Origin: an uncultured Pelagibacteraceae bacterium
GTDB lineage: Bacteria; Pseudomonadota; Alphaproteobacteria; Pelagibacterales; Pelagibacteraceae
Length of the DNA: 43,960 bases
Assembly: GCA_902598825.1 (NCBI GenBank)
Contig: CACKDD010000007.1
Coordinates: 1-43,960 of the forward strand
Reading direction: 5' to 3'
The notes beneath the pieces were generated by a model, which saw only the letters and a program-made list of their open reading frames with translations, was not told the origin of the DNA and did no database searches. Of the stretch, positions 16,498 to 24,756 are shown piece by piece (position 1 is the stretch's first letter; each line of letters opens with the position of its first letter). A program made the translations under genes and the position numbers.

Positions 16498-17247
16498 TTA
16501 TATTACCTTTGCTTCATTTTTTAATTTCTGAACTAATTCTGCCACACTAGAAACTTTTATACCTGCTTTTCTTTTAGGTGGTTCTTCAACCTTAGTTTGC
16601 TCGATTCTTGGAGTTGTATCTACTCCTAAATCTGACGCATTAATTTGTTCAATCGGCTTTTTCTTGGCTTTCATTATGTTTGGTAATGACGCATATCTAG
16701 GTTCATTTAATCTTAGATCACATGTAACGATTGCTGGAACATTTATTTCTATTGTTTCTAACCCCTCATCAATTTCTCTTGTAACTTCTAAGGATTTATC
16801 CTTAATCTCAATTTTAGATGCGAAAGTCGCTTGAGGCCAATTAAGTAATGCACTGAGCATTTGACCAGTTTGATTACAATCATCATCAATTGCTTGTTTG
16901 CCCATAAAAACCAAATCTGGTTTTTCTTTTTCAACTATTTTTTGTAAAAGCTTAGAAACTGCTAATGGTTCTAAAATCCCCTCAGTTTTTACAAGTATAC
17001 CTCTATCTGCACCTACTGCTAAGGCTTTACGTACCGTCTCTTGAGCTTTCTCTTCTCCAATACTAACAGCTATAACTTCAGTAGCTTTTCCAGCCTCTTT
17101 AATTTTTACCGCCTCTTCTATAGCATTGTCATCTGGTGGATTGGTAGACATCTTAACATTATCAGTGACTACACCTGTATTATCTTCTTTAACTCTTATT
17201 TGAACGTTGTAATCAATAACTCTTTTTACTGCGACTAAAATTTTCAT
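16498..17247 (-). CDS. etfB: Electron transfer flavoprotein beta subunit
   Basis: A 249-residue ETF beta chain, beginning [20 protein letters not shown] and containing [36 protein letters not shown] and [20 protein letters not shown], with the recognition-loop leucine segment expected in this last part. It binds AMP and docks to the dehydrogenase. It overlaps the dehydrogenase stop codon by one base (TAATG), so it is translationally coupled to it. Confidence 0.96.
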   Translation of the reverse strand: MKILVAVKRVIDYNVQIRVKEDNTGVVTDNVKMSTNPPDDNAIEEAVKIKEAGKATEVIAVSIGEEKAQETVRKALAVGADRGILVKTEGILEPLAVSKLLQKIVEKEKPDLVFMGKQAIDDDCNQTGQMLSALLNWPQATFASKIEIKDKSLEVTREIDEGLETIEINVPAIVTCDLRLNEPRYASLPNIMKAKKKPIEQINASDLGVDTTPRIEQTKVEEPPKRKAGIKVSSVAELVQKLKNEAKVI

Positions 17248-19679
17248 TAGGCTCTCAACAATTTGTTTTCAACATCGTATGGACTTTCTTCTAAAATTGT
17301 AGCCTCATACATTTTTCCTAATATATCAACTTTAAGTTTTTCACCAACATTAGCAAGATCAGGTTTCACCATTGCTAAAGCTATAGATTTATCTAGTCTG
17401 AATCCATATTCTCCACCTGTAGCTCTTCCTACGACTTTGTCATCTTTATAAATAGGATTGTTTCCTAGAACATCTGAGTCTGTTGTATTGTGAACTTCTA
17501 GTGTAACTAATTTATTATCAAAACCTTTTTCTCTCCATTTGTTTAAAGCCTCAAGACCAATAAAATTACCTTTGTTAGGATGAATAAATCTATCTAAGCC
17601 AGACTCGTAAGGTGAATACTCAATAGATAATTCTGTACCAACTAATTTGTAAGATTTTTCAAGTCTCAAGCTATTCATTGCTCTTATTCCAAAGGGTTTA
17701 ATTCCCAAATCTTTTCCTGCTTCCACTAACTTATCAAATATATGGTTTTGATATTCAATCGGATGATGTAACTCCCAGCCTAATTCTCCAACGAAGTTTA
17801 CTCTCATAGCGTTGACAGGGGCATATCCAACATTAACATTTTTAGCTGTTAACCATTTAAAATTTTCACTTGAAAAATCATCCACAGAAACTTTTTGCAT
17901 TAATTCTCTTGCTTTTGGCCCTGCCACAACAAGTACTCCAGTACTATTCGTTAAGTCTTCAAATATAACTGATCCATCGGTGGGCATCCACTTTTGGATC
18001 CAGTCATGGTCTAATCTTAAATTTGCACCTGCTGAAACAAGATAATATTTATTTTCAGCTTCTTTCATAATTGTAAATTCTGAATGAACACCACCCTTAG
18101 TATTAAGAGCGTGACATAAATTTATTCTTCCAATTTTTTTAGGAAGCTTATTAGCCACTAAATAATCTAAAAATTCCTCTGCTTTTGGTCCTCTAATTCT
18201 ACATTTGGCAAAAGCTGTCATATCTAAAAGACCAACATTTTCTTTTACGTTTTGACATTCTTTTTTTATAGCGTCAAACCATTTAGATCTTCTAAAAGAC
18301 CAATCATCTTTTTGTTCCATACCATCAGTTGCAAAAAAGTTTGGTCTTTCCCAACCAAATTTTTGTCCAAATACTGCACCTAAATTTTTCATTCTTTCAT
18401 AACATGGAGATGTTCTTAAAGGTCTTGCAGCTGGTCTTTCTTCATCTGGATAGTGAGTAATAAAAACATGACTGTAAGCTTCCTCATTTTTAGCTTTTAA
18501 ATAAGATTTAGTCGCATAGTTTCCATAACGTCTTGGTTCAACGCCTAACATATCAATGGTTGGTTCTCCATCTACTATCCATTCTGCTAATTGCCAACCA
18601 GCTCCCCCAGCAGCAGTAATTCCAAAACTATGACCTTCATTAATCCAAAAATTTTTCAAACCCCAAGCTGGTCCAACTATAGGATTTCCATCTGGTGTGT
18701 AACAAATTGCACCATTATAAACTTTTTTAACTCCTACTTCACCGAAAGCAGGAACTCTATGTATTGCTCCTTCTATGTGTGGGGCAAGTCTATCTAAATC
18801 TTCTTGAAATAATTCATATTCTGAACTCTTTGATGGACCTTCTACATAACAAGCAGGAGCACCATCTTCGTAAGGACCTAATATTAATCCACCAGCCTCT
18901 TCTCTCATATACCATCTACTATCACTATCTCTTAGTACTCCCATTTCAGGAAGACCTTCTTTTTTTCTTTTTTGAATTTCTGGATGAGGCTCAGTAACAA
19001 TATATTGATGTTCAACAGGAATTACTGGAATATCTAATCCAACCATTTCCCCAGTTTGTCTTGCAAAATTTCCTGAACAAGAAATTATATGTTCACATTC
19101 AATCGATCCTTTGTCTGTTTCAACAATCCATCCTTCTTTATTTTGCTTCATTGCAATCACTGTTGTATTTCTGTAAATCTCGGCTCCCATATTTCTTGCA
19201 CCTGTAGCAAGTGCTTGGGTTAAATCTGCAGGCTGGATATAGCCATCTTCAGGATGTTGAATAGCACCTACTAAATCATCAGTATGACATAAAGGCCAAA
19301 TTTCTTTTACTTGTTGAGGCGTTAAAAATTTTACATCGACACCAATAGTTTTAGCTACTCCCGCATATTGATGGTATTCATCCATTCTATCTTTTGTACT
19401 TGCTAAACGAATGTTTGATACAACACTAAATCCAACATTCTTTCCTGTTTCATCTTCTAATTTTTTATATAGATCGACTGCATATTTATGTAATTGACCT
19501 ACAGAGTAGCTCATATTGAAAAGTGGTAATAATCCTGCAGCGTGCCAAGTAGATCCAGAAGTTAATTCTTTTCTCTCTACAAGAACTACATCAGACCAGC
19601 CCTTTTTAGCTAAATGATAAAGTGCACTAACTCCTACTACTCCACCACCTACAACTACTACTTTTGTTTTAGATTTCAT
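17247..19679 (-). CDS. Dimethylglycine dehydrogenase (FAD oxidoreductase fused to GcvT-like folate domain)
   Basis: An 810-residue two-part enzyme. Residues 1-400 form a DAO-type FAD domain ([21 protein letters not shown]) with H46 in [15 protein letters not shown], equivalent to the histidine that covalently holds FAD in mammalian DMGDH. From about residue 430 there is a GcvT-like tetrahydrofolate domain ([12 protein letters not shown]...[35 protein letters not shown]). The reaction is dimethylglycine to sarcosine with 5,10-methylene-THF. Direct linkage to etfBA and ETF-QO shows where electrons go. Sarcosine dehydrogenase is a close relative and cannot be ruled out, but a separate SoxBDAG is encoded nearby. 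Confidence 0.85.
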   Translation of the reverse strand: MKSKTKVVVVGGGVVGVSALYHLAKKGWSDVVLVERKELTSGSTWHAAGLLPLFNMSYSVGQLHKYAVDLYKKLEDETGKNVGFSVVSNIRLASTKDRMDEYHQYAGVAKTIGVDVKFLTPQQVKEIWPLCHTDDLVGAIQHPEDGYIQPADLTQALATGARNMGAEIYRNTTVIAMKQNKEGWIVETDKGSIECEHIISCSGNFARQTGEMVGLDIPVIPVEHQYIVTEPHPEIQKRKKEGLPEMGVLRDSDSRWYMREEAGGLILGPYEDGAPACYVEGPSKSSEYELFQEDLDRLAPHIEGAIHRVPAFGEVGVKKVYNGAICYTPDGNPIVGPAWGLKNFWINEGHSFGITAAGGAGWQLAEWIVDGEPTIDMLGVEPRRYGNYATKSYLKAKNEEAYSHVFITHYPDEERPAARPLRTSPCYERMKNLGAVFGQKFGWERPNFFATDGMEQKDDWSFRRSKWFDAIKKECQNVKENVGLLDMTAFAKCRIRGPKAEEFLDYLVANKLPKKIGRINLCHALNTKGGVHSEFTIMKEAENKYYLVSAGANLRLDHDWIQKWMPTDGSVIFEDLTNSTGVLVVAGPKARELMQKVSVDDFSSENFKWLTAKNVNVGYAPVNAMRVNFVGELGWELHHPIEYQNHIFDKLVEAGKDLGIKPFGIRAMNSLRLEKSYKLVGTELSIEYSPYESGLDRFIHPNKGNFIGLEALNKWREKGFDNKLVTLEVHNTTDSDVLGNNPIYKDDKVVGRATGGEYGFRLDKSIALAMVKPDLANVGEKLKVDILGKMYEATILEESPYDVENKLLRA

Positions 19680-19735
19680 TAAGCGATTCCTACTAAATTT
19701 TTATTCATTACGAAACAAAATTGTATCTAAGAATA

Positions 19736-20212
19736 TCAGATTGAACTTCCCAATGATATGGGATTAGATACCATAGTAGTCAACCAACAGTCTTTTAAGG
19801 GTCCATCCATAGTATATTTTTCAACCTGCCAATTAAATTTATGATAAATTTTGTTTTTATCTAAAATGATAACTTCAAATTGAGCCCATTTGTCACTACT
19901 TCCAAGCTCTGTAATTGTGTGATTCAAATGGTCAATTAACATTTGGTATGAATTTCCTTTAATCATCATTTTAAAGTTTGGGAGAGGGCCAGTATTTTTT
20001 TTATTATTTGGATGAGCAAAATTCCAAGTTTGTTCAATCCCACTGTCTTTAAAATCTTTATCATTATCCATTAGACCTACTAACTGAATTTTAATTACTT
20101 CTGCTGGTAAAATTAAATTATTTGGAGATTTTAAATCAGCGTTTGAATATGAAATATTTAAAAAAATAATTGTAACTATACTAAATATTAAGGGCAGTTT
20201 TTTTAACATCAT
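19736..20212 (-). CDS. DUF4864-like secreted protein
   Basis: A 158-residue protein with an N-terminal hydrophobic signal (LPLIFSIVTIIFLNISYSNA). After it comes a stretch VIKIQLVGLMDNDKDFKDSGIEQTW, NFKMMIKGNSYQMLI and FEVIILDKNKIYHKFNWQVEKY, a layout like the DUF4864/SnoaL-type alpha+beta fold. Function is unknown. It overlaps the upstream flavodoxin-fold gene by 32 bases, an unusually long overlap, and ends 56 bases before the dimethylglycine dehydrogenase start. Confidence 0.65.
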   Translation of the reverse strand: MMLKKLPLIFSIVTIIFLNISYSNADLKSPNNLILPAEVIKIQLVGLMDNDKDFKDSGIEQTWNFAHPNNKKNTGPLPNFKMMIKGNSYQMLIDHLNHTITELGSSDKWAQFEVIILDKNKIYHKFNWQVEKYTMDGPLKDCWLTTMVSNPISLGSSI

Positions 20213-20750
20213 TTAGAAACTCTTCTCTTTTTTTATCACTAACGAAAGGTACAGCAAAATATCTTCTATAATTGATATTATAAATGCCGCACATGTGGAA
20301 AACACCCCTTTTCAACCTTCTAATTGGTAAATTTAAAAAAAATGTTGTGATTGCTAATCTGGGAGATCCATAAGTACAAAAAATAATTGCTTTTTTATCC
20401 TTAAGGTTTCCTATTGGATACCCATAATTTCCCCAGAGCTTTTGAAATTTAAATGCCCAAGGTGGAGCTAATACTTTATCTATCCACCCTTCAACTATTG
20501 CCGGCATTCTAAAATTCCAAATAGGTGCAATTAATACTATTGTATCACACGCATCTATTCTTTTTCTATGATCCAAAACTATTTCATCTGGTTCTTCACC
20601 CGCAAAAACTGGATTAAATTTTTCTTGATATAAATCAACACTGTCAACTAAGTGACCATTTTCTTCGGCTGTCTTAGTGAAAGTATTTTTAATAGCAGCA
20701 TTAAATGATTTGTCATCATAATGACCATAAATAAGAAAAATTTTTTTCAT
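20181..20750 (-). CDS. Flavodoxin-fold NAD(P)H oxidoreductase (quinone reductase-like)
   Basis: A 189-residue protein of the Flavodoxin_2 group (KefF/MdaB/NQO1-like). It starts KIFLIYGHYDDKSFNAAIKN, with the first strand and phosphate loop where Gly-His precedes Ser, then has CDTIVLIAPIWNFRMPAIVEGWIDKVL, the conserved P-x-W-x-x-x-P-A motif around FMN, and KKAIIFCTYGSP. Such enzymes reduce quinones or other electrophiles with two electrons. A 71-base spacer with nested palindromes precedes it. Its end is overlapped by the secreted DUF4864-like gene. Confidence 0.82.
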   Translation of the reverse strand: MKKIFLIYGHYDDKSFNAAIKNTFTKTAEENGHLVDSVDLYQEKFNPVFAGEEPDEIVLDHRKRIDACDTIVLIAPIWNFRMPAIVEGWIDKVLAPPWAFKFQKLWGNYGYPIGNLKDKKAIIFCTYGSPRLAITTFFLNLPIRRLKRGVFHMCGIYNINYRRYFAVPFVSDKKREEFLNDVKKTALNI

Positions 20751-20762
20751 TTAAATAATTTT

Positions 20763-20804
20763 AGTATAATTTAAATAATACTAGTATTGTAATTTTATTA
20801 TACT
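20763..20804. repeat. Nested inverted repeats in the spacer before the flavodoxin-fold gene
   Basis: An outer 8-base inverted repeat AGTATAAT (20763-20770) and ATTATACT (20797-20804) encloses the perfect 12-base palindrome AATACTAGTATT at 20777-20788. The spacer is only 71 bases and separates the CoA-binding-protein gene from the flavodoxin-fold gene, both on the minus strand. It could be an operator or a structured terminator; the sequence alone does not decide. Confidence 0.5.
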
Positions 20805-20821
20805 TGAGTTGTGTTTTTGTA

Positions 20822-21271
20822 TTATATTTTTTGATCAAGTCTTGGTTTCCAAAATGGTCTAAAGAGTTCAATCTTTGGACATCTATTCATTACTACCTTT
20901 AAACCAGCCTCTTCTGCAAGATTAGCAGCTTCATGATTGATAACACCTATTTGCCCCCATAATACTTTAGCGCCAATAGCAATTGCTTCCTCAGCAACTC
21001 CATATAAATCTTCAGGTTTCCTAAAAACTTCAACCATATCGACAGGTCGATCAATTGATGCAAGATTAGGGTATACTTTTAAATTTCGTATTTCTTTAAT
21101 TTCAGGTTTTGGATTAACCGGTATCATATCATATCCAGTTTCATGAAGCACTCTTAAGACGCCATAACTAAATTTAGTTTTATCAGGACTAGCACCAACC
21201 ATTGCTATAGTCCTAACCGATTGCAAAATATCTTTTATATATTCATCACTATAAGGCTTGGTATGGTCCAT
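20822..21271 (-). CDS. CoA-binding (YccU-like) domain protein
   Basis: A 149-residue Rossmann-fold protein. The motif IAMVGASPDKTKFSYGVLRVL and the following MIPVNPKPEI match the CoA_binding_2 domain; VDMVEVFRKPEDLYGVAEEAIAIGAKVLWGQIGV completes it. The domain binds CoA in structural studies, but its cellular role is uncertain. It begins right after the ferredoxin stop codon (21271/21272), so it belongs to the methanethiol oxidase-ferredoxin operon. Confidence 0.85.
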   Translation of the reverse strand: MDHTKPYSDEYIKDILQSVRTIAMVGASPDKTKFSYGVLRVLHETGYDMIPVNPKPEIKEIRNLKVYPNLASIDRPVDMVEVFRKPEDLYGVAEEAIAIGAKVLWGQIGVINHEAANLAEEAGLKVVMNRCPKIELFRPFWKPRLDQKI

Positions 21272-21649
21272 TTACTTATTCTTTTTAATATTTTTTTGAG
21301 TTGCAATATCAGCTTTTAACTCATGTGGTGCAAGTGGGTCAAGAAAAGGATTGCGGTAGAGTTTATCATGACTTTCAACTCCAATTTCAATTTCACAATC
21401 AGTTTTTGGTCGAGCAACACATAAAACAACATAACCATTGTTAATTTGTCTATTGTTTAAAGCTACTTGAGAACGTTGGTCTACTTCACCATTAATAAGT
21501 TTTGCTGCACAAGTTATGCAGCCTCCATATTCACAACCATAAGGAAGATCAACTCCTTGAGCACGTAATTCTTGAAGCAAGGGTTTTCGGTCTGAGACCT
21601 CAAAAGTTTTATTTTTACGATTGATAATAGTAATTTTCTTTACAGCCAT
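21272..21649 (-). CDS. 2Fe-2S ferredoxin, plant type
   Basis: From the ATG at 21649, 125 residues. Cysteines C39, C44, C47 and C77 give the pattern C-x4-C-x2-C-x29-C of a [2Fe-2S] plant-type ferredoxin (GCEYGGCITCAAK, then VVLCVARP). A TTG five codons earlier would extend the protein, but the ATG is preferred. The gene overlaps the end of methanethiol oxidase by 10 bases, so translation is coupled. It may carry electrons for a partner oxygenase, possibly the Rieske protein encoded at 24757, which has no reductase nearby; that link is inference. Confidence 0.88.
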   Translation of the reverse strand: MAVKKITIINRKNKTFEVSDRKPLLQELRAQGVDLPYGCEYGGCITCAAKLINGEVDQRSQVALNNRQINNGYVVLCVARPKTDCEIEIGVESHDKLYRNPFLDPLAPHELKADIATQKNIKKNK

Positions 21650-23013
21650 ATATCGCTTGTACAATCTCCACCCGGATATCTACTTTCATGACATCTACTT
21701 GGGCCATTAGGTTCTTTACCAAAATCAACTATAAAATCTTTATTGATTTTCATACCACCATTTTCAACATCGCAGTCAATCATAACCATGGCACCACCTT
21801 GTGTTCTTATGTCAGGATAAAATTGATTATCCCAAGTTGAAAATAGAGAAGTTGTTACGTACATTCGTTTACCATCTAAAGATAATTGGTACATTTGGGG
21901 ACCGCCTGCAATTTTTACTCCATTTATAATTGGTGCTTTGCCTAAAAGTCCACCGATCCAAACTTGTCCAGTTAATTTTGGTTTGTGTGGGTCTGTTATA
22001 TCGTATTGTCTCATATCTCCATGAAGCCAGTTATTTAAATAAAGATATTTATCATCCATTGAAACAAGAATTGCAGACATTACTCCAGGGATAGGTATAG
22101 GCCAATCTGGGTGAGGTTCATTATTGACATCTATAACTTTTTCCCACTCCCACTTTCCTTCTTTGGATTTCCAAAAATGAATAACATTCGAACTGAGTGC
22201 AGCCCCACAAAATCCATGAGTGCTATCAGGATCATGCTTAAATTTTACTTCCAATGGTATTAGACCATCTTCACCAAGATACATTGTTTCAATTGGTTCT
22301 TTTTTTTTAAAATCCCAAATATGAAGCCTTCGTCCATATTTTAAGTGACCGACTTCTTCCAAATCAAACCCTGGCATAAAGGTATTTGGTGCAGCCCATT
22401 CTGAACTTATCATCACGTTATGACGTGGCTGATACCAAAAGTCATAGCTAAAAGGAATATCTCCCATTGAGTTTTCCCATCTTCCAACAATTTCAAAATC
22501 TTTGTTAAGATGCAAGTATCCTCCAGGAGCTTCACCCTTGGCATTACCAAGAAAAGAAATAATAATTTCAGATCCTAGACAATGAACTGTATGTGGTCCT
22601 GACAAATTAGTTTTAGATTTTATTTCTGAGCCTTTAATTACTTTGTGAATTTTTGGAGCAAATGGATCTGTTGCTGTATCTATTACATGAATATTATTTG
22701 ATCTAACACCTGGTACTAAAAGATATTTTCTACTCATTCCTGCATCGCCATGACATGAAGAACATGCATTCCATCCCATATGATGTAATTCATCTCCAAT
22801 CCCTGGCATTTCTAGGCGGTGAATAACCTTTGAATAAGTTGGACTATCTGGATCAACATCGACAGTTGCAAGATAATCAGGTTTTTGAATTCCTGTTCCA
22901 GTGTAAATAGCTATTGTATATAAAAGTTTTTCATTAGGTGCTTTAATTGCTTCAGATGGACTTGCATAACCAGGCCCACAACAAGTATTATTTGTTTTTT
23001 CTAAATCACTCAT
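21640..23013 (-). CDS. Methanethiol oxidase (SBP56 selenium-binding protein family)
   Basis: A 457-residue beta-propeller of the SBP56/MtoX family. The diagnostic segment GDELHHMGWNACSSCHGDAG, with C84 and C87, matches the conserved CSSC region; later His-rich motifs SGPHTVHCLG, DSTHGFCGAAL, NNWLHGDMRQYD and RCHESRYPGGD complete the copper-site pattern. MtoX oxidises methanethiol to formaldehyde, sulfide and peroxide. In SAR11 the methanethiol would come from DMSP demethylation. The start is the ATG at 23013, sharing one base with the upstream stop (TGATG), not the GTG one codon earlier. Some periplasmic MtoX proteins have a signal peptide; none is evident here. Confidence 0.87.
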   Translation of the reverse strand: MSDLEKTNNTCCGPGYASPSEAIKAPNEKLLYTIAIYTGTGIQKPDYLATVDVDPDSPTYSKVIHRLEMPGIGDELHHMGWNACSSCHGDAGMSRKYLLVPGVRSNNIHVIDTATDPFAPKIHKVIKGSEIKSKTNLSGPHTVHCLGSEIIISFLGNAKGEAPGGYLHLNKDFEIVGRWENSMGDIPFSYDFWYQPRHNVMISSEWAAPNTFMPGFDLEEVGHLKYGRRLHIWDFKKKEPIETMYLGEDGLIPLEVKFKHDPDSTHGFCGAALSSNVIHFWKSKEGKWEWEKVIDVNNEPHPDWPIPIPGVMSAILVSMDDKYLYLNNWLHGDMRQYDITDPHKPKLTGQVWIGGLLGKAPIINGVKIAGGPQMYQLSLDGKRMYVTTSLFSTWDNQFYPDIRTQGGAMVMIDCDVENGGMKINKDFIVDFGKEPNGPSRCHESRYPGGDCTSDIWL

Positions 23014-23201
23014 CACTTATCTTTATTAATCTGATCTTCACAAAACTCTTTAGCTTGCTGTGTAGTCATTGGTTTATCCAACTGTTTACTTCCAGAAATA
23101 CAAGCATCTATAGCTCTTTTAAGATTATGGTCTCTAAAATCTAAAACCACATATAAACCTACAAATATAAATATTACGATTAAAATATTTTTAATCGTCA
23201 T
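23013..23201 (-). CDS. Small single-pass membrane protein in the methanethiol oxidase operon
   Basis: A 62-residue protein: a hydrophobic helix at residues 4-20 (KNILIVIFIFVGLYVVLDF) then a charged domain with two cysteines (C34 and C54, in DACISGSKQ and KEFCEDQ). It shares ATGA with the upstream crotonase gene and TGATG with methanethiol oxidase downstream, so tight coupling supports it as a real gene. No family recognised. The Cys pair in the soluble part, likely periplasmic or cytoplasmic-facing depending on topology, could form a disulfide. Confidence 0.7.
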   Translation of the reverse strand: MTIKNILIVIFIFVGLYVVLDFRDHNLKRAIDACISGSKQLDKPMTTQQAKEFCEDQINKDK

Positions 23202-23968
23202 TTATTTTTCCAAATCGGTTTTCTTTTCTCTAGAAATGCAGAAATTCCTTCCTTTGCATCCATTGCCATCATATTAATTGTCATCATTTTACTAGTGTAG
23301 GCGTAAGCTTTTCTTAAAGGCATCTCTAACTGTTTATAAAAAGTTTGTTTACCAATTTTAATAGTTAAGTTTGATTTTGAAGCAATTTTTTGGGCTATTT
23401 TTAAAACTTCATTGTTTAATTTTGATTTTGAGAAACAATCATTAATCAGACCAATTTCTTTTGCATAATTTGCTTTAATAGGTTCTCCAGTTAGTAACAT
23501 TTTCATCATTGGTTTCCTGCCTATCTTTCTGCTAACCGCTACCATTGGGGTGCTACAAAATAATCCAATATTTACTCCCGGCGTAGCAAATAAAGCATCT
23601 TTAGTGCTATAAGCTAAATCACAACTTGCAACTAACTGGCATCCTGCAGCGTAGGCAGCACCATGTACTTTAGCAATTACTGGTTTTTTTCCTTCAACTA
23701 TTTGCAGCATCAATTTTGAACATAGGTTAAATAATTTTTGGTATTTTTGTTTTTTCTTTAAACCTCTTACTTCTTTTAAGTTATGTCCTGCACTAAATCC
23801 TTTACCGGCCCCTTCAAGAATAATTACTTTAACATTCTTGTTATTATCTAATTTTTTAAAAACTTTAATTAGATCATTTAAATTTTTAAAAGATAAAGAA
23901 TTGTAAGTTTTGGGTTCATTAATTATAACTCTTGAAATATTTTTTTTATTAATGACTTTAACGTTCAT
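23198..23968 (-). CDS. Enoyl-CoA hydratase/isomerase family protein, ECHDC3-like
   Basis: A 256-residue crotonase-fold protein strongly resembling the ECHDC3 branch: AAGCQLVASCD, FATPGVNIGLFCSTPMVAVSR, GKQTFYKQL and a C-terminal AFLEKRKPIW. The oxyanion-hole region FSAGHNLKE is present. However, the two catalytic glutamates of true hydratases are replaced by Q111 and G131, so simple hydration is doubtful; isomerase, hydrolase or ligand-binding roles remain. Methylthioacryloyl-CoA hydratase (DmdD) would be tempting given the methanethiol oxidase two genes downstream, but that chemistry needs the glutamates. It is coupled to the small membrane protein through ATGA. Confidence 0.85.
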   Translation of the reverse strand: MNVKVINKKNISRVIINEPKTYNSLSFKNLNDLIKVFKKLDNNKNVKVIILEGAGKGFSAGHNLKEVRGLKKKQKYQKLFNLCSKLMLQIVEGKKPVIAKVHGAAYAAGCQLVASCDLAYSTKDALFATPGVNIGLFCSTPMVAVSRKIGRKPMMKMLLTGEPIKANYAKEIGLINDCFSKSKLNNEVLKIAQKIASKSNLTIKIGKQTFYKQLEMPLRKAYAYTSKMMTINMMAMDAKEGISAFLEKRKPIWKNK

Positions 23969-23974
23969 TGAAAA

Positions 23975-24349
23975 TTATTTAAGTTTACCTTCTTCTCTCA
24001 TCTTGGCTCTTATTTTAGTAGCTGAAATTTCTTGAATTTCTTTTGAAAGCTCAATTTCTTCTATTTTATAGCCCACTCCTCTACCATAACAAATATTAGT
24101 AATGTTAGGTACCATCATAATCTTAAATCGTCCCTCAAATTCTGGATTAAGTTTATCTTCAATATTTTTTTTAACTGTCTCAAAATCAAATGGATTATCA
24201 TCAACTCCTTGAACGTCTCTAATCTGAATACAAACTTGACCGGTTTTTTTAATTATTTCTTTAAATAAAGTATAATGACCATCATGAAATGGTTGCCATC
24301 TTCCTAACATTTGTGCAGTTGGTTTTTTGTTGTCCCATTTATAAGTCAT
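23975..24349 (-). CDS. Nucleotidyltransferase of the HxGH (cytidylyltransferase-like) family
   Basis: A 124-residue protein from the ATG at 24349. MLGRWQPFHDGHYTLFKEI (HDGH at residues 22-25) is the class signature of nucleotidyltransferases such as NMN adenylyltransferase and CTP:phosphate cytidylyltransferases; ISATKIRAKM near the C-terminus is the ISxTxIR motif binding triphosphate. The substrate is not clear. The start overlaps the upstream kinase-like stop by one base (TAATG), indicating a matched pair. It lies 6 bases before the crotonase gene. Confidence 0.82.
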   Translation of the reverse strand: MTYKWDNKKPTAQMLGRWQPFHDGHYTLFKEIIKKTGQVCIQIRDVQGVDDNPFDFETVKKNIEDKLNPEFEGRFKIMMVPNITNICYGRGVGYKIEEIELSKEIQEISATKIRAKMREEGKLK

Positions 24350-24756
24350 TATTTTATCTCCTTGAGTATTTTTGGTGCCCAATTTTTAGCATCTTGTGTA
24401 GTGACATGAAAGTCATACTTATCAGGTTTTACAAACATTTTGTTAGTATCCTCAAATCTTCCTTCTTTTATTGTGTCAACCCAGATAACAAAATCTGCTG
24501 GAAACAAACTTCTTGCTTCAGGCGTCGGGCAAATAAAATCAGCGACAACAAAATCCCCCTTATTTTTTAGTTCAATTGCAAAGTCTGCCATTCGTTTAGC
24601 TTGTCTTTTTCTACCTTCTTCAGAAAAATCCCAGTCGTTAGCCTTTTTTCTTACTTCGTCAGCATTTAATCTTTTGGCATTCAACATTGGGCCTAACTCA
24701 TTTGCTAAAGTTGTTTTCCCAGAACCCGGTAAACCCATTATTAAAATTATTTTCAT
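24349..24756 (-). CDS. Adenylylsulfate kinase-like P-loop kinase
   Basis: A 135-residue protein with Walker A GLPGSGKTT (residues 8-16), then ADEVRKKANDWDFSEEGRKRQAKRM, which parallels the APS-kinase D-x-V-R...FS-x-E-x-R segment, and GDFVVADFICPTPEARSLF as the P-x-x-x-R region. Typical CysC is about 200 residues, so this is a compact version. No CysD, CysN or CysH is nearby, and SAR11 are known for lacking assimilatory sulfate reduction, so classical APS phosphorylation for sulfate assimilation is unlikely. It is fused by overlap with the nucleotidyltransferase and follows the Rieske gene without spacer. Confidence 0.78.
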   Translation of the reverse strand: MKIILIMGLPGSGKTTLANELGPMLNAKRLNADEVRKKANDWDFSEEGRKRQAKRMADFAIELKNKGDFVVADFICPTPEARSLFPADFVIWVDTIKEGRFEDTNKMFVKPDKYDFHVTTQDAKNWAPKILKEIK

